A stretch of DNA of 64,000 bases from Bacteroidaceae bacterium (GCA_900770665.1 CAAGKZ010000015.1:16711-80710), one strand, 5' to 3'; numbered from the stretch's first letter, positions 52,013-62,252 are shown. Made by a program: numbers and translations. Notes: generated by a model not told the origin, from the sequence alone.

Positions 52013-55000
52013 ATGAACATTTCCGAATTAAGTATACGCCGTCCGGTCCTTGCCACGGTACTTACCATCATAATCATCATTTTCGGTATCATCGGTTACA
52101 ACACTCTCGGTGTACGCGAATATCCGTCGGTGGACAATCCCATCATCTCGGTATCGTGCAGCTATGCCGGCGCCAATGCCGATGTCATCGAGAGCCAGAT
52201 AACCGAACCGCTCGAACAGAATATCAACGGTATTCCCGGTATACGCTCCATTTCCAGCGTAAGCCAGCAGGGACAGTGTCGCATAACTGTTGAGTTCGAA
52301 TTGTCGGTAGACCTTGAGACTGCCGCAAACGACGTACGTGACAAGGTATCACGCGCACAGCGTTTCCTGCCACGTGACTGCGACCCGCCCACCGTATCAA
52401 AGGCCGACGCCGATGCCACCCCAATCCTGATGATTGCGATACAGAGCGAAAAGCGTTCATTGCTCGAATTGAGTGAGATAGCAGACCTCACCGTAAAGGA
52501 GCAGCTGCAGACCATCCCCGATGTCAGCAGCGTACAGATTTGGGGAGAGAAGCGCTACTCCATGCGACTATGGCTCGACCCCACAAAGCTTGCCGCACAC
52601 GGCCTCACCCCTGTCGATGTAAAGAATGCCATAACACAGGAGAATGTCGAGCTCCCCTCGGGAAGCATCGAGGGCAACACAGTAGAACTCACGCTGCGTA
52701 CAATGGGACAGATGCACACAGCCGATGAGTTCAACAACATTATCCTGAAGAAAAGCGGAAGCAACATCATACGCATAAGCGACGTGGGCCGTGCCGAGCT
52801 TGGCCCTGCCGACCTCAAGAGCTACATGAAGATGAATGGTGTTCCCATGGTGGGTGTTGCCGTCATTCCACAACCCGGAGCAAACCACATTGAGATTGCC
52901 GATGCCGTATACGAGCGCATGGAGCAGATGAAGAAAGACCTGCCCGATGACGTGGAATACACATATGGTTTCGACAGCACAAAGTTCATCCGCGCATCAA
53001 TCGATGAGGTAAAGAGCACCATTTACGAGGCATTTATCCTTGTAATCATCATCATATTCCTGTTCCTGCGCGACTGGCGAGTAACACTCGTGCCATGTAT
53101 CGTAATCCCCGTATCACTCATCGGAGCATTCTTTATCATGTACGTTGCCGGCTTCTCCATCAATGTGCTGACAATGCTTGCCATAGTGCTGTCGGTGGGA
53201 CTTGTTGTCGACGATGCAATTGTGATGACCGAGAACATATACATACGCATTGAGCAGGGAATGAGACCGCTCAAGGCCGGTATCGAGGGTTCAAAGGAGA
53301 TTTTCTTTGCCGTCATTTCAACGACAATCACCCTGATTGCCGTGTTCCTGCCCATTGTCTTTATGGAGGGAACCAGTGGCCGCCTGTTCCGTGAGTTCAG
53401 TTTTGTGGTAGCAGGTTCTGTGGTGATTTCATCATTCGCAGCGCTCACCTTCACCCCGATGATTGCCACCAAACTTCTAAAGCGCCGCACAGAACAGAGG
53501 TGGTTCTACCGCAAGACAGAACCCTTCTTCACCGGGCTCAACAACCTATACTTCAAGTCACTCAACGCATTCCTAAAAGTGCGTTGGATTGCCATACCTG
53601 TGCTGCTTGCAATGTTCGTGCTTATCGCCCACCTGTGGAAGAAGATTCCTGCAGAGATGGCACCGATGGAGGACCGCTCACAGATAACAATCAACACCCG
53701 TGGAGCCGAAGGTGTCAGCTACGAGTATATGCGTGACTACACCGAGGATCTCACCGAGCTTGTAGACTCAATTATCCCCGATGCCGTTTCTGTGACATCG
53801 CGCGTTTCGAATGGCGGCGGCAATATCCGAATAACCCTTAAGGATATTGACGAGCGCGACTACACACAGATGGAGGCAGCCGAAAAGCTCACTGCAGCCA
53901 TTGCCGGAAAGACAAAGGCAAGAGCATTCGTGCAGCAGCAGTCATCGTTCGGCGGACGCAGAGGCAGCATGCCCATACAATATGTCATTCAAGCGACAAG
54001 TGCCGAAAAGCTACAGGAGGTATTGCCTGTTTTCCTGCAGCGCGTGCATGAGAACCCCACATTCAAGATGGCCGATGCCGACCTCAAGTTCAACAGTCCC
54101 GAGACACGTGTACACATAAACCGTGACAAGGCGGGAATGCTTGGAGCAAGTGTGCGCGATGTTGCCGAGACACTGCAATATGGTCTCAGCGGACAGCGTA
54201 TGGGTTATTTCTACATGAACGGCAAACAGTACGAAATCATAGGACAAATCAACCGCCAGCAACGTAACACCCCATCGAGTGTAAAGTCGATATACATACG
54301 TTGCGACAACGGCGAGATGATACAGCTCGACAACTTCGTGGAGTTCGTGGAGTCTACTGCACCACCGAAGCTATACCACTATAACCGATTCCTGTCGGCC
54401 ACCATCTCGGCAGGACTTGCCGAGGGCAAGACCATAGGTGATGGACTTGAAGAGATGGACAAGATTGCCGAGGAGGTTCTTGACGACACATTCCGCACGG
54501 CTGTCACCGGCGACTCCAAAGAGTTCCGTGAGAGTTCATCGAGCCTTATGTTCGCCCTCATCCTTGCACTGGTGCTCATATACCTGATTCTTGCAGCACA
54601 GTTCGAGAGTTTCAAGGATCCGTTCATCATCATGCTCACAGTTCCCCTTGCCATAGCCGGAGCTCTCATATTCATGAACAGCAGGGACATCACAATGAAC
54701 GTGTTCAGTCAAATCGGTATCATCATGCTCATTGGCCTTGTAGCAAAGAACGGTATCCTCATCGTTGAGTTTGCCAACATGAAGCAGCAGGCCGGCGAGA
54801 GCAAGATGGAGGCTATCAAGAACGCATCGCTGCAACGCTTGCGTCCAATTCTCATGACAAGCCTCTCGACCATGCTGGGACTCGTGCCGCTGATGTATGC
54901 AAACGGCGAGGGTGCCAACCAGCGTATAGCAATGGGTACAGCCGTAGTGGGCGGTATGTTGGTATCCACCATACTCACAATGTATATTGTGCCTGCCGTA

Positions 55001-55063
55001 TACAGCTACATATCAACAGAGCGTAAAGACAAAGAGGAGAAAAAAGAGGAGAAAAACAGATGA
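52013..55063 (+). CDS. RND efflux pump (AcrB/HAE1 type)
   Basis: A 1016-residue protein with the typical start MNISELSIRRPVLATVLTII, two large periplasmic loops and twelve membrane helices. The fourth helix has the proton-relay Asp pair in LSVGLVVDDAIVMTENI. The overall plan is that of HAE1 drug exporters rather than the heavy-metal CusA group. It uses the proton gradient to expel drugs, bile-type detergents or other toxic compounds; the substrate is not visible. The stop overlaps the start of the channel gene (ATGA). Confidence 0.95.
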   Translation: MNISELSIRRPVLATVLTIIIIIFGIIGYNTLGVREYPSVDNPIISVSCSYAGANADVIESQITEPLEQNINGIPGIRSISSVSQQGQCRITVEFELSVDLETAANDVRDKVSRAQRFLPRDCDPPTVSKADADATPILMIAIQSEKRSLLELSEIADLTVKEQLQTIPDVSSVQIWGEKRYSMRLWLDPTKLAAHGLTPVDVKNAITQENVELPSGSIEGNTVELTLRTMGQMHTADEFNNIILKKSGSNIIRISDVGRAELGPADLKSYMKMNGVPMVGVAVIPQPGANHIEIADAVYERMEQMKKDLPDDVEYTYGFDSTKFIRASIDEVKSTIYEAFILVIIIIFLFLRDWRVTLVPCIVIPVSLIGAFFIMYVAGFSINVLTMLAIVLSVGLVVDDAIVMTENIYIRIEQGMRPLKAGIEGSKEIFFAVISTTITLIAVFLPIVFMEGTSGRLFREFSFVVAGSVVISSFAALTFTPMIATKLLKRRTEQRWFYRKTEPFFTGLNNLYFKSLNAFLKVRWIAIPVLLAMFVLIAHLWKKIPAEMAPMEDRSQITINTRGAEGVSYEYMRDYTEDLTELVDSIIPDAVSVTSRVSNGGGNIRITLKDIDERDYTQMEAAEKLTAAIAGKTKARAFVQQQSSFGGRRGSMPIQYVIQATSAEKLQEVLPVFLQRVHENPTFKMADADLKFNSPETRVHINRDKAGMLGASVRDVAETLQYGLSGQRMGYFYMNGKQYEIIGQINRQQRNTPSSVKSIYIRCDNGEMIQLDNFVEFVESTAPPKLYHYNRFLSATISAGLAEGKTIGDGLEEMDKIAEEVLDDTFRTAVTGDSKEFRESSSSLMFALILALVLIYLILAAQFESFKDPFIIMLTVPLAIAGALIFMNSRDITMNVFSQIGIIMLIGLVAKNGILIVEFANMKQQAGESKMEAIKNASLQRLRPILMTSLSTMLGLVPLMYANGEGANQRIAMGTAVVGGMLVSTILTMYIVPAVYSYISTERKDKEEKKEEKNR

Positions 55064-56376
55064 AAAAGAGCATATTGACCCTATTTGCACTTGCAGCCAT
55101 AGCATTTGGAGGCAATGCCCAGACATACACCTTGAGCCAATGCCTTAAGAAAGGCCTTGAGAACAACTACTCGTTGCGTATAACACGCAATGAAGAGGAA
55201 ATTGTCCACAACAACGCCACACTTGCCAATGCAGGATACCTGCCCACCATTGACCTCGGCGCCGGCTATAACGGTTCATTTGGCGGCAACAATGCCAAGA
55301 TACGTGAAACAGGAGATATTGCAAAGGAACACGGGAATTTCGACAACAACGTGAGCGCCGGTGTGGATGTCAACTGGACCATCTTCAATGGTTTCAAGAC
55401 AAGTACCACATACAAGCAGCTCAAGGAGATGGAAAGGATGGGCAAGACAGGCACACGCCTTGCCATTGAAGATTTCATAGCCGACCTCACTGCCGAATAC
55501 TACAATTTTCTGCAACAACGCATGCGCCTGCAGAATTACTACAATGCAGTACTGCTTTCTAAAGAACGTCTGCGCATTGTAGAGGAACGCTACAACATTG
55601 GAAGTTTCTCACGCCTCGACTATCAGCAGGCAAAGGTAGACTTCAATGCCGACAGCGCCCAGTTCATCAAGCAGCAAGAGGTGGTAATCACATCTCGTAT
55701 CGCGCTTAATGAGATGATGGCGATAGAGCAGGTGTACACCCCAATCACAACAGTTGAGACAACCATTGAGATTGACAGTACGCTCGATTTCACATACCTG
55801 TGGAACAGGATGCTCGAGAACAATGCCGAGCTATTGCTTGCCGACCACAGCAACACCATCACCGAACTTGACTACAAGAAGGTTCTCTCGCGTAACTATC
55901 CCTACCTGAAACTCAATGTGGGTTATGACTACAACTTCAACAACTACGGCAAAGGAACATACATACACCGTAATGGTTGGGGCGGCAATGCATCGCTAAC
56001 CATTGGCATCAACCTATGGGACGGCAACCGCAGACGCGAGAAGCGCAACGCACAGATCGCCATTGAAAATGCCAAGCTGCAACGCGAAAAGCTGGTTCTG
56101 TCACTTAAGGCCGACCTTGGTAACATGTGGCAGGCATACCAAAACAATCTGCAGTTGCTCAACCTCGAAAAGGTCAATGTAATTACAGCAAGAGAGAACC
56201 ACGAGATTGCCAAGGAGCGTTATATGCTCGGTGACCTTTCGGGTATCGAGATGCGCGAGGCGCAGCTGAGCCTGCTGCAGGCCGAGGAGCGTCTGCTTTC
56301 TGTTGAATATGACACCAAGATTTGCGAAATCTCTCTCCTGCTCATCAGCGGCGATATTGGCAATTACCTTGAATGA
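55060..56376 (+). CDS. TolC-type outer-membrane channel of the RND system
   Basis: A 438-residue protein with a signal peptide (MKKSILTLFALAAIAFGGNAQ) and the two-fold helical and strand repeats of outer-membrane efflux proteins. It starts inside the pump gene's last codons, so all three RND components are made from one transcript. Confidence 0.93.
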   Translation: MKKSILTLFALAAIAFGGNAQTYTLSQCLKKGLENNYSLRITRNEEEIVHNNATLANAGYLPTIDLGAGYNGSFGGNNAKIRETGDIAKEHGNFDNNVSAGVDVNWTIFNGFKTSTTYKQLKEMERMGKTGTRLAIEDFIADLTAEYYNFLQQRMRLQNYYNAVLLSKERLRIVEERYNIGSFSRLDYQQAKVDFNADSAQFIKQQEVVITSRIALNEMMAIEQVYTPITTVETTIEIDSTLDFTYLWNRMLENNAELLLADHSNTITELDYKKVLSRNYPYLKLNVGYDYNFNNYGKGTYIHRNGWGGNASLTIGINLWDGNRRREKRNAQIAIENAKLQREKLVLSLKADLGNMWQAYQNNLQLLNLEKVNVITARENHEIAKERYMLGDLSGIEMREAQLSLLQAEERLLSVEYDTKICEISLLLISGDIGNYLE

Positions 56377-56397
56377 TAACAAAATAGCATAAAAAGG

Positions 56398-56427
56398 TTG
56401 TTAAAAAGAACATTTTTTGTACTTTTG
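56398..56427 (+). promoter_or_regulatory. Promoter of the TonB-dependent receptor gene
   Basis: TTG (56398-56400), a 19-base spacer and TACTTTTG (56420-56427), 36 bases before the ATG at 56464. Confidence 0.75.
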
Positions 56428-56463
56428 CACGCCTGAATTGAAAATAATATCACATATAGCAAA

Positions 56464-58953
56464 ATGAGAAAAATTCTGCTGACACTGCTGTTTATTGCCC
56501 CCTTGAGTCTCTTTGCACAGGTGGCAGGAACCATAAAAGGTACAATCATTGAGGATGAGACAGGTGAGGCACTGCCCTTTGTAACCATAGCTCTCACCCC
56601 CGAAGGCAACAACGCCCCCACTGCGGGATGCAGTACCGGCGAAGACGGTTCGTTCCGCCTGAATAACATCAAGGCCGGCAAATACACCATCACAGCATCA
56701 TTCGTTGGTTATCTTGATGTCAGCCGCAATGTTAACATCACTGCCGACAAGAGCAACATCAACCTTGGAACAATACACCTCAAGAGCGACCGCAAACTGC
56801 TGAAAGAGGTGGTCGTTACCGAACAGCGCTCACAGATGAGCTTTGAAATCGACAAGCGAGTCTTCACCGTTGACCAGAGCCTTGCCACAACAGGCGGTTC
56901 GGCAAGTGACGTGCTGGCCGACATCCCATCGGTTGAAGTCGACAACGAAGGTACCGTGTCACTGCGTGGCAGCGAGAGCGTCACCGTGTGGATAAACGGA
57001 AAGGCAAGCGGACTCACAAGCGACAACCAGGGCGATATCCTGCAGCAGCTGCCTGCCGGCTCAATCGAAAAGATTGAGGTCATCACCAACCCATCGGCAA
57101 AGCACTCTCCCGAAGGTACCGCCGGTATCATCAACATCATTCTCAAGCGCGACCGCAAGGCCGGATACTACGGCAGTGTACAGGGCGGCATGGATTCAAA
57201 GCTCGGCTACAATGCCGGTGGCAACATCAACTACAGCAGCGGCAAGTTCGACGCGTATGCAGGTCTCAACTACCGCAACATGAGATTCGATAACGAGGGT
57301 GTAACCGATACCAAGTACTTCGGTTCAAACCAGTATCAGCAACAGACAAACACCGGCAATCACAACCCGAACAACATTTTCGGACGTGCCGGCATCACCT
57401 GGCGTTTTACCGCCAAAGATGAAATTTATGCAAATGTCATGGGAATGCTGGGCGGCGGCAGACACAACAACGAAATTTCGGCCATCAGCGGACCTGTCGG
57501 CAGCGATGGTGCATATGCCGACCCCACACAACGCATGACACGCACCACCACACAGAAAGGCAAGCCCACGATGTATAACGTGGAACTTGGCTACACACAC
57601 CGTTGGAGCGACACCCATTTCCTCGATTTCTCTGTGGGACATCACCAGTGGCAGCAACAGCGAAATGCCGAATATCGCCAGACAACCGAGTTCTTCGGCA
57701 CGGACACAACCACAATGAGTTCATACCAATTCCAGGATGGTTTGAACAAGAGCAACAACACCGAAATAAAGCTCGACTACGAATATAAAATCAATGACAA
57801 CCACCGCATAGAGGCCGGTTACAAGGGCGACTTCTCGGACGACAGAAGTCCTGTGATAACATACACCGACGAGGAACATACACAGCTTGACAAGAACCTC
57901 TACAACCAATTCCGTTACAAGCAGAACACGCAGGCGCTGTATGCGACCTACTCGGGACGCCTTGGCAAGTTCGGTTATCAGCTTGGCTTGCGCGGTGAAT
58001 ATTGGAACGTAAAGACACAGTCATACGGTTACGAGCAGGAGCAGAGCGGACAGATTCCGGGATACACATCAAAAGACTTCTTCAAGCTCTTCCCCAGCGC
58101 ATTCGTAAGCTACGAGATAAGCGACGGTCAGGAGATACAGGTTAACTACACCCGCCGTCTGCGCCGTCCCTGGGGCGGACAGCTCAACAATTTCCAGAAC
58201 ATCAGCGACTCAACAAACATCTCATTCGGTAACCCGGGCCTCACACCCGAGTATTCGAATGCCTACGAGCTCAACTACCTGAAGAACTGGGAAAACCACA
58301 CCCTCTCACTCTCGGGTTACTACCGCACTACCGAGGATGTCATTGAGCGCATAAGCTACGGCAGCGACAACAGCAGGGTAATATACACCACATTCGAGAA
58401 TGTAGCAAAGACCCAGTCGGCCGGTCTGGAGATTGTGGGCAAGAACAAGCTGTTCAAGGTGCTCGATCTTACCACAACGGTAAACCTTTTCTACTACAAG
58501 CTCGATGCATTCAGCTACATCATCAACGGACAGACAATTACAGGGAAGGCCGATGAAAACTTCTCATGGAACGCCCGCATGACAGCAAACGTAATGCTCC
58601 CATGGGGTATTTCACTGCAGGCTACCGGCCGTTACGATGCAAAGCGCATTGTAGCACAGGGTTACCGCGAACCAAGCTATTCACTCGACTTGGGTCTGCG
58701 CAAGATGTTCAACCAGCACTGGAGCCTCAGCGTCAATGCACGCGACATACTTGACTCACGCGGCAGAAAGACCATCACTGAGAACGACAGTTTCTACCGT
58801 TACTCGGAGAACTCGCATGGTGGCCGCCGTTTCGGTTTCACACTCACATACAGCTTTGGTAACATGAAGGCCAAGAAACCTAACCGCAAACAGATGCAGG
58901 AGATGCAGACAGGCGGAGGATACGACGAGATGGGCGGAATGGGCGAGATGTAA
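56464..58953 (+). CDS. TonB-dependent outer-membrane receptor-like protein
   Basis: An 829-residue protein with a signal peptide (MRKILLTLLFIAPLSLFAQ), a carboxypeptidase-regulatory-like domain (about 22-105), a plug domain (VLADIPSVEVDNEGTVSLRGSESVTVWING, VITNPSAKHSPEGTAGIINI) and a long barrel. The last 20 residues are rich in Met, Gly and Gln (ending MGGMGEM) instead of the usual aromatic last residue. This family is widespread in Bacteroidetes, and its ligands are mostly unknown. It lies 87 bases after the RND operon but has its own promoter. Confidence 0.9.
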   Translation: MRKILLTLLFIAPLSLFAQVAGTIKGTIIEDETGEALPFVTIALTPEGNNAPTAGCSTGEDGSFRLNNIKAGKYTITASFVGYLDVSRNVNITADKSNINLGTIHLKSDRKLLKEVVVTEQRSQMSFEIDKRVFTVDQSLATTGGSASDVLADIPSVEVDNEGTVSLRGSESVTVWINGKASGLTSDNQGDILQQLPAGSIEKIEVITNPSAKHSPEGTAGIINIILKRDRKAGYYGSVQGGMDSKLGYNAGGNINYSSGKFDAYAGLNYRNMRFDNEGVTDTKYFGSNQYQQQTNTGNHNPNNIFGRAGITWRFTAKDEIYANVMGMLGGGRHNNEISAISGPVGSDGAYADPTQRMTRTTTQKGKPTMYNVELGYTHRWSDTHFLDFSVGHHQWQQQRNAEYRQTTEFFGTDTTTMSSYQFQDGLNKSNNTEIKLDYEYKINDNHRIEAGYKGDFSDDRSPVITYTDEEHTQLDKNLYNQFRYKQNTQALYATYSGRLGKFGYQLGLRGEYWNVKTQSYGYEQEQSGQIPGYTSKDFFKLFPSAFVSYEISDGQEIQVNYTRRLRRPWGGQLNNFQNISDSTNISFGNPGLTPEYSNAYELNYLKNWENHTLSLSGYYRTTEDVIERISYGSDNSRVIYTTFENVAKTQSAGLEIVGKNKLFKVLDLTTTVNLFYYKLDAFSYIINGQTITGKADENFSWNARMTANVMLPWGISLQATGRYDAKRIVAQGYREPSYSLDLGLRKMFNQHWSLSVNARDILDSRGRKTITENDSFYRYSENSHGGRRFGFTLTYSFGNMKAKKPNRKQMQEMQTGGGYDEMGGMGEM

Positions 58954-58974
58954 AAACCCGTAAACAAGACAACA

Positions 58975-59007
58975 CAAATGGCAGAAGCGAGAAGTTTCTG
59001 CCATTTG
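58975..59007 (+). terminator. Intrinsic terminator after the receptor gene
   Basis: A 12-bp stem (CAAATGGCAGAA 58975-58986, TTCTGCCATTTG 58996-59007) followed by TTGTTTTTTG. Confidence 0.88.
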
Positions 59008-59095
59008 TTGTTTTTTGTTCAAAAATATTTCCACTTTTCATAAATGTTTACGAAATTTGGCAGCAACATACAAAAACCTTTTAAAAGACCATAAT

Positions 59096-60949
59096 ATGGC
59101 AAATTCAGGAAAAACACAGAAAGTTGACCAGATTGTAGTGCGTTTCTCGGGTGACTCGGGCGACGGCATGCAGTTGGCCGGCAACATTTTCTCAACAATC
59201 TCAGCTACTGTCGGTAATGACATCTGCACATTCCCCGACTACCCTGCCGACATCCGCGCCCCGCAAGGAGTGCTCACCGGCGTTTCGGGATTTCAGGTAC
59301 ACATTGGTGCCGACAAGGTGCTCACCCCCGGTGACGAGTGCGACATTCTGGTTGCAATGAACCCCGCAGCACTGAAGACACAGTACAAACACTGCAAACC
59401 TACCGGTGCAATAATCATAGACATTGACTCCTTCACCGAGAAAGACCTTGCAAAGGCCGAGTTCAAGACCGGTGACCCCATTGCCGAGCTTGGTATCACA
59501 TGCGAGGTTGTACCATGCCCCATAACATCACTTTGCCAGGCGACACTGGCCGACAGCGGCATGGACAACAAGAGCATTCTGCGCTGCAAGAACATGCTCG
59601 CACTTGGACTTGTATGCTGGATATATGACCGCGACCTTGAACTTGCCGAGAATATGCTCCGCGCAAAGTTCGCCAAGAAACCCGAGATAGCAGAAGCCAA
59701 CATCAAGGTACTGCGTGCGGGTTATGACATGGGACACAACACCCACACCTCAATCGCGCACACATACAGCGTTGAGAGCGACCGCGAGAAGAAGAGAGGC
59801 CGCTACATGGACATCAACGGAAACAAAGCCACTGCATACGGACTCATTGCAGCTGCCGAAAAGGCCGGAATGCGTCTGTTCCTTGGCTCATACCCCATCA
59901 CCCCTGCCACCGACATCCTGCACGAACTGGCAAAACACAAGTCAATGGGTGTCATCACCATGCAGGCCGAGGACGAGATTGCCGGTTGCGCATCGGCCGT
60001 TGGTGCGGCATACGCAGGAGCACTTGCGTGCACATCGACATCGGGTCCCGGTATATGCCTCAAGAGCGAGGCTATCAACCTTGCCGTGATTACGGAGCTG
60101 CCGCTTGTCATCATTGACGTTCAGCGCGGTGGCCCATCGACCGGCCTGCCCACAAAGAGCGAGCAGACCGACCTGTTGCAGGCTCTCTACGGCCGTAACG
60201 GCGAGAGTCCCATTCCGGTGATTGCTGCAACATCACCAACCGATTGCTTTGACGCGGCATTCAATGCCTGCAAAATAGCCGTTGAGCGCATGACCCCCGT
60301 CATCCTGCTCACCGACGCCTTCATAGCCAACGGCTCGGCAGCATGGAAGTTGCCCGACATCAGCCAATACCCCGCCATTGTTCCCCCTTACGTAAACGAG
60401 GAGATGAAGGAGGGTTGGAGTCCATACAAACGCAACCCCGAGACCGACGTACGCTACTGGGCAGTACCCGGCACACCGGGCTTCACTCACCGCATCGGCG
60501 GCCTTGAGAAGAGCGCTGCCACGGGTGCCATCAGCAACGACCCAGCCAACCACCACAGCATGGTTGAGACACGTGCACGCAAGGTGGCAAAGATTGCCGA
60601 GAGCCTGCCACCATTGCAGGTTGAGGGCTGCGAAGATGCCGACCTGCTCATCGTAGGTTTCGGCGGCACATACGGCCACTTGTGCGAAGCTATGCAGCAG
60701 ATGAATGCCGATGGCAAAAAGGTTGCCCTTGCACACTTCCGCTACATAAACCCACTGCCGGCGAACACCGCCGACGTTCTGCGCCGCTACAAAAAGATTG
60801 TTGTTGCCGAGCAGAACATGGGACAGTTCGCAGGCTATCTGCGCACACGTATCAGCGGCATCGAACTGCAGCAGTACAACGAGGTCAAGGGACAGCCATT
60901 CGTGGTTACCGACCTTGTAAAGGAATTCACTAAAATGATGGAGGAATAA
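59096..60949 (+). CDS. korA: 2-oxoglutarate:ferredoxin oxidoreductase, alpha subunit
   Basis: A protein of 617 residues from the ATG at 59096 (MANSGKTQKVDQIVVRFSGDSGDGM); the in-frame ATG at 59015 would add an unlikely segment. Residues 1-190 are the gamma-type domain and 220-617 the alpha-type domain, fused as in other KorA proteins. Segments include GSYPITPATDILHELAKHK, STSGPGICLKSEAINLAVITELPLVIIDVQRGGPSTGLPTKSEQ. With KorB it exchanges 2-oxoglutarate and CoA for succinyl-CoA with ferredoxin. The korB start is 4 bases after the stop. Confidence 0.95.
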   Translation: MANSGKTQKVDQIVVRFSGDSGDGMQLAGNIFSTISATVGNDICTFPDYPADIRAPQGVLTGVSGFQVHIGADKVLTPGDECDILVAMNPAALKTQYKHCKPTGAIIIDIDSFTEKDLAKAEFKTGDPIAELGITCEVVPCPITSLCQATLADSGMDNKSILRCKNMLALGLVCWIYDRDLELAENMLRAKFAKKPEIAEANIKVLRAGYDMGHNTHTSIAHTYSVESDREKKRGRYMDINGNKATAYGLIAAAEKAGMRLFLGSYPITPATDILHELAKHKSMGVITMQAEDEIAGCASAVGAAYAGALACTSTSGPGICLKSEAINLAVITELPLVIIDVQRGGPSTGLPTKSEQTDLLQALYGRNGESPIPVIAATSPTDCFDAAFNACKIAVERMTPVILLTDAFIANGSAAWKLPDISQYPAIVPPYVNEEMKEGWSPYKRNPETDVRYWAVPGTPGFTHRIGGLEKSAATGAISNDPANHHSMVETRARKVAKIAESLPPLQVEGCEDADLLIVGFGGTYGHLCEAMQQMNADGKKVALAHFRYINPLPANTADVLRRYKKIVVAEQNMGQFAGYLRTRISGIELQQYNEVKGQPFVVTDLVKEFTKMMEE

Positions 60950-60953
60950 GACT

Positions 60954-61958
60954 ATGAGCGACTACACAGCACAAGACTATAAGTTCGGACAGCCACGCTG
61001 GTGTCCGGGTTGCGGCGACCACTCTTTCCTGGGCGCACTGCACAAGGCTATGAGCGAACTGGGCGTTGCCCCACACGATATTGCAGTAATTTCGGGAATC
61101 GGCTGCTCATCGCGCCTGCCCTACTACATGAATACATACGGTTTCCACACCATCCACGGCCGCTCGGCAGCTATTGCCACAGGCGCCAAGGTTGCCAATC
61201 CGAATCTCACGATATGGCAGATTTCGGGTGACGGTGACGGGCTTGCCATTGGTGGTAACCACTTCATCCACGCCGTACGACGCAACATCGACCTCAATAT
61301 GATACTGCTCAACAACCGTATTTACGGCCTCACCAAAGGCCAGTACTCGCCCACATCGGTACGCGGCTTTGTGAGCAAATCATCGCCATACGGCACAGTA
61401 GAAGACCCGTTCCGCCCCGCCGAGCTATGCTTTGGCGCACGCGGCAACTTCTTTGCACGCTGCGTTGCCACCGACATGCCGGCTGCGGTGGGCTGTCTCA
61501 AAGCAGCCGCACAACACAAGGGAGCATCGGTTGTTGAGGTGTTGCAGAACTGCGTCATCTTCAATAACGGCACACACGAGAGCATCTATACCAAGGAGGG
61601 ACGCGCAAAGAATGCCATATACCTTGAACACGGCAAGCCAATGCTCTTTGGCGAGAACAAGGAGTATGGACTCATGCAGGAGGGTTTTGGACTTAAAGTG
61701 GTAAAGATTGGCGAGAACGGCATAACCGAGAGCGACATCCTTGTACACGATGCGCACTGCAAGGACACCACCCTGCACCTTAAACTGGCGCTTATGGAGG
61801 GTCCTGATTTCCCCGTTGCACTTGGTGTTATACGCGATGTCGAGGCCATGACCTACAACGATGCCGTCCACGCACAGGTTCAAGAGGTTAAGGCATCAAA
61901 GCCATACCACACATTCAGCGAGCTTCTTGAGACAAACGAGACCTGGGAGATAAAGTAA
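60954..61958 (+). CDS. korB: 2-oxoglutarate:ferredoxin oxidoreductase, beta subunit
   Basis: A 334-residue thiamine-diphosphate-binding subunit with WCPGCGDHSFLGAL at the start, SGIGCSSRLPYYMNTYGFHTIHGRS, and the cofactor motif ISGDGDGLAIGGNHFIHAVRRNIDLNMILLNN. The four Cys are enough to hold one iron-sulfur cluster. No gene for a separate ferredoxin-like delta subunit is next to korAB. A strong terminator follows. Confidence 0.95.
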   Translation: MSDYTAQDYKFGQPRWCPGCGDHSFLGALHKAMSELGVAPHDIAVISGIGCSSRLPYYMNTYGFHTIHGRSAAIATGAKVANPNLTIWQISGDGDGLAIGGNHFIHAVRRNIDLNMILLNNRIYGLTKGQYSPTSVRGFVSKSSPYGTVEDPFRPAELCFGARGNFFARCVATDMPAAVGCLKAAAQHKGASVVEVLQNCVIFNNGTHESIYTKEGRAKNAIYLEHGKPMLFGENKEYGLMQEGFGLKVVKIGENGITESDILVHDAHCKDTTLHLKLALMEGPDFPVALGVIRDVEAMTYNDAVHAQVQEVKASKPYHTFSELLETNETWEIK

Positions 61959-61986
61959 CAAACTAATCTTCTCCCGATAAGAACAA

Positions 61987-62032
61987 ACAATAAACGACGG
62001 CAGGAACACAAATTCCTGCCGTCGTTTATTGT
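61987..62032 (+). terminator. Strong terminator after korB
   Basis: A perfect stem of 20 bp (61987-62006 with 62013-62032) and a 6-base loop CACAAA. T residues outside the stem are few, but the stem ends in TTTATTG. Confidence 0.88.
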
Positions 62033-62108
62033 CCAGGAACATTCGTTTTTAACAATTTGGCCCGAAGAAAAATTCTTTAAAAATGTTTTACGAAATAAAA
62101 TATTTGTA

Positions 62109-62116
62109 TATTTTTG
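62109..62116 (+). promoter_or_regulatory. -7 box of the susC-like gene
   Basis: TATTTTTG, giving a leader of about 130 bases before the ATG at 62253. The -33 region is T-rich without a clear TTTG. Confidence 0.6.
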
Positions 62117-62197
62117 AAGTTGCATAAACGGGTAGCAACCACCCGATTCTTGACAAAATGTAATGTGATTTTATAAAAAAAGAATAATTTTATAACT

Positions 62198-62245
62198 AAG
62201 GAGGAGTATATGCACAACGTGCGATGCATAAATCCTCCAAAATAA
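62198..62245 (+). promoter_or_regulatory. Leader hairpin with an 11-codon open frame before susC
   Basis: AAGGAGG at 62198-62204 is a strong Shine-Dalgarno sequence, rare in this phylum. Five bases later the ATG at 62210 opens an 11-codon frame (MHNVRCINPPK) that stops at 62243-62245, 7 bases before the susC ATG. The Shine-Dalgarno bases 62200-62205 pair with 62233-62238 (GGAGGA/TCCTCC), and 62209-62214 pair with 62225-62230 (TATGCA/TGCATA), with a small internal loop and a 10-base end loop. The hairpin therefore hides the start of the short frame. Confidence 0.6.
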
Positions 62246-62252
62246 AAATAAT

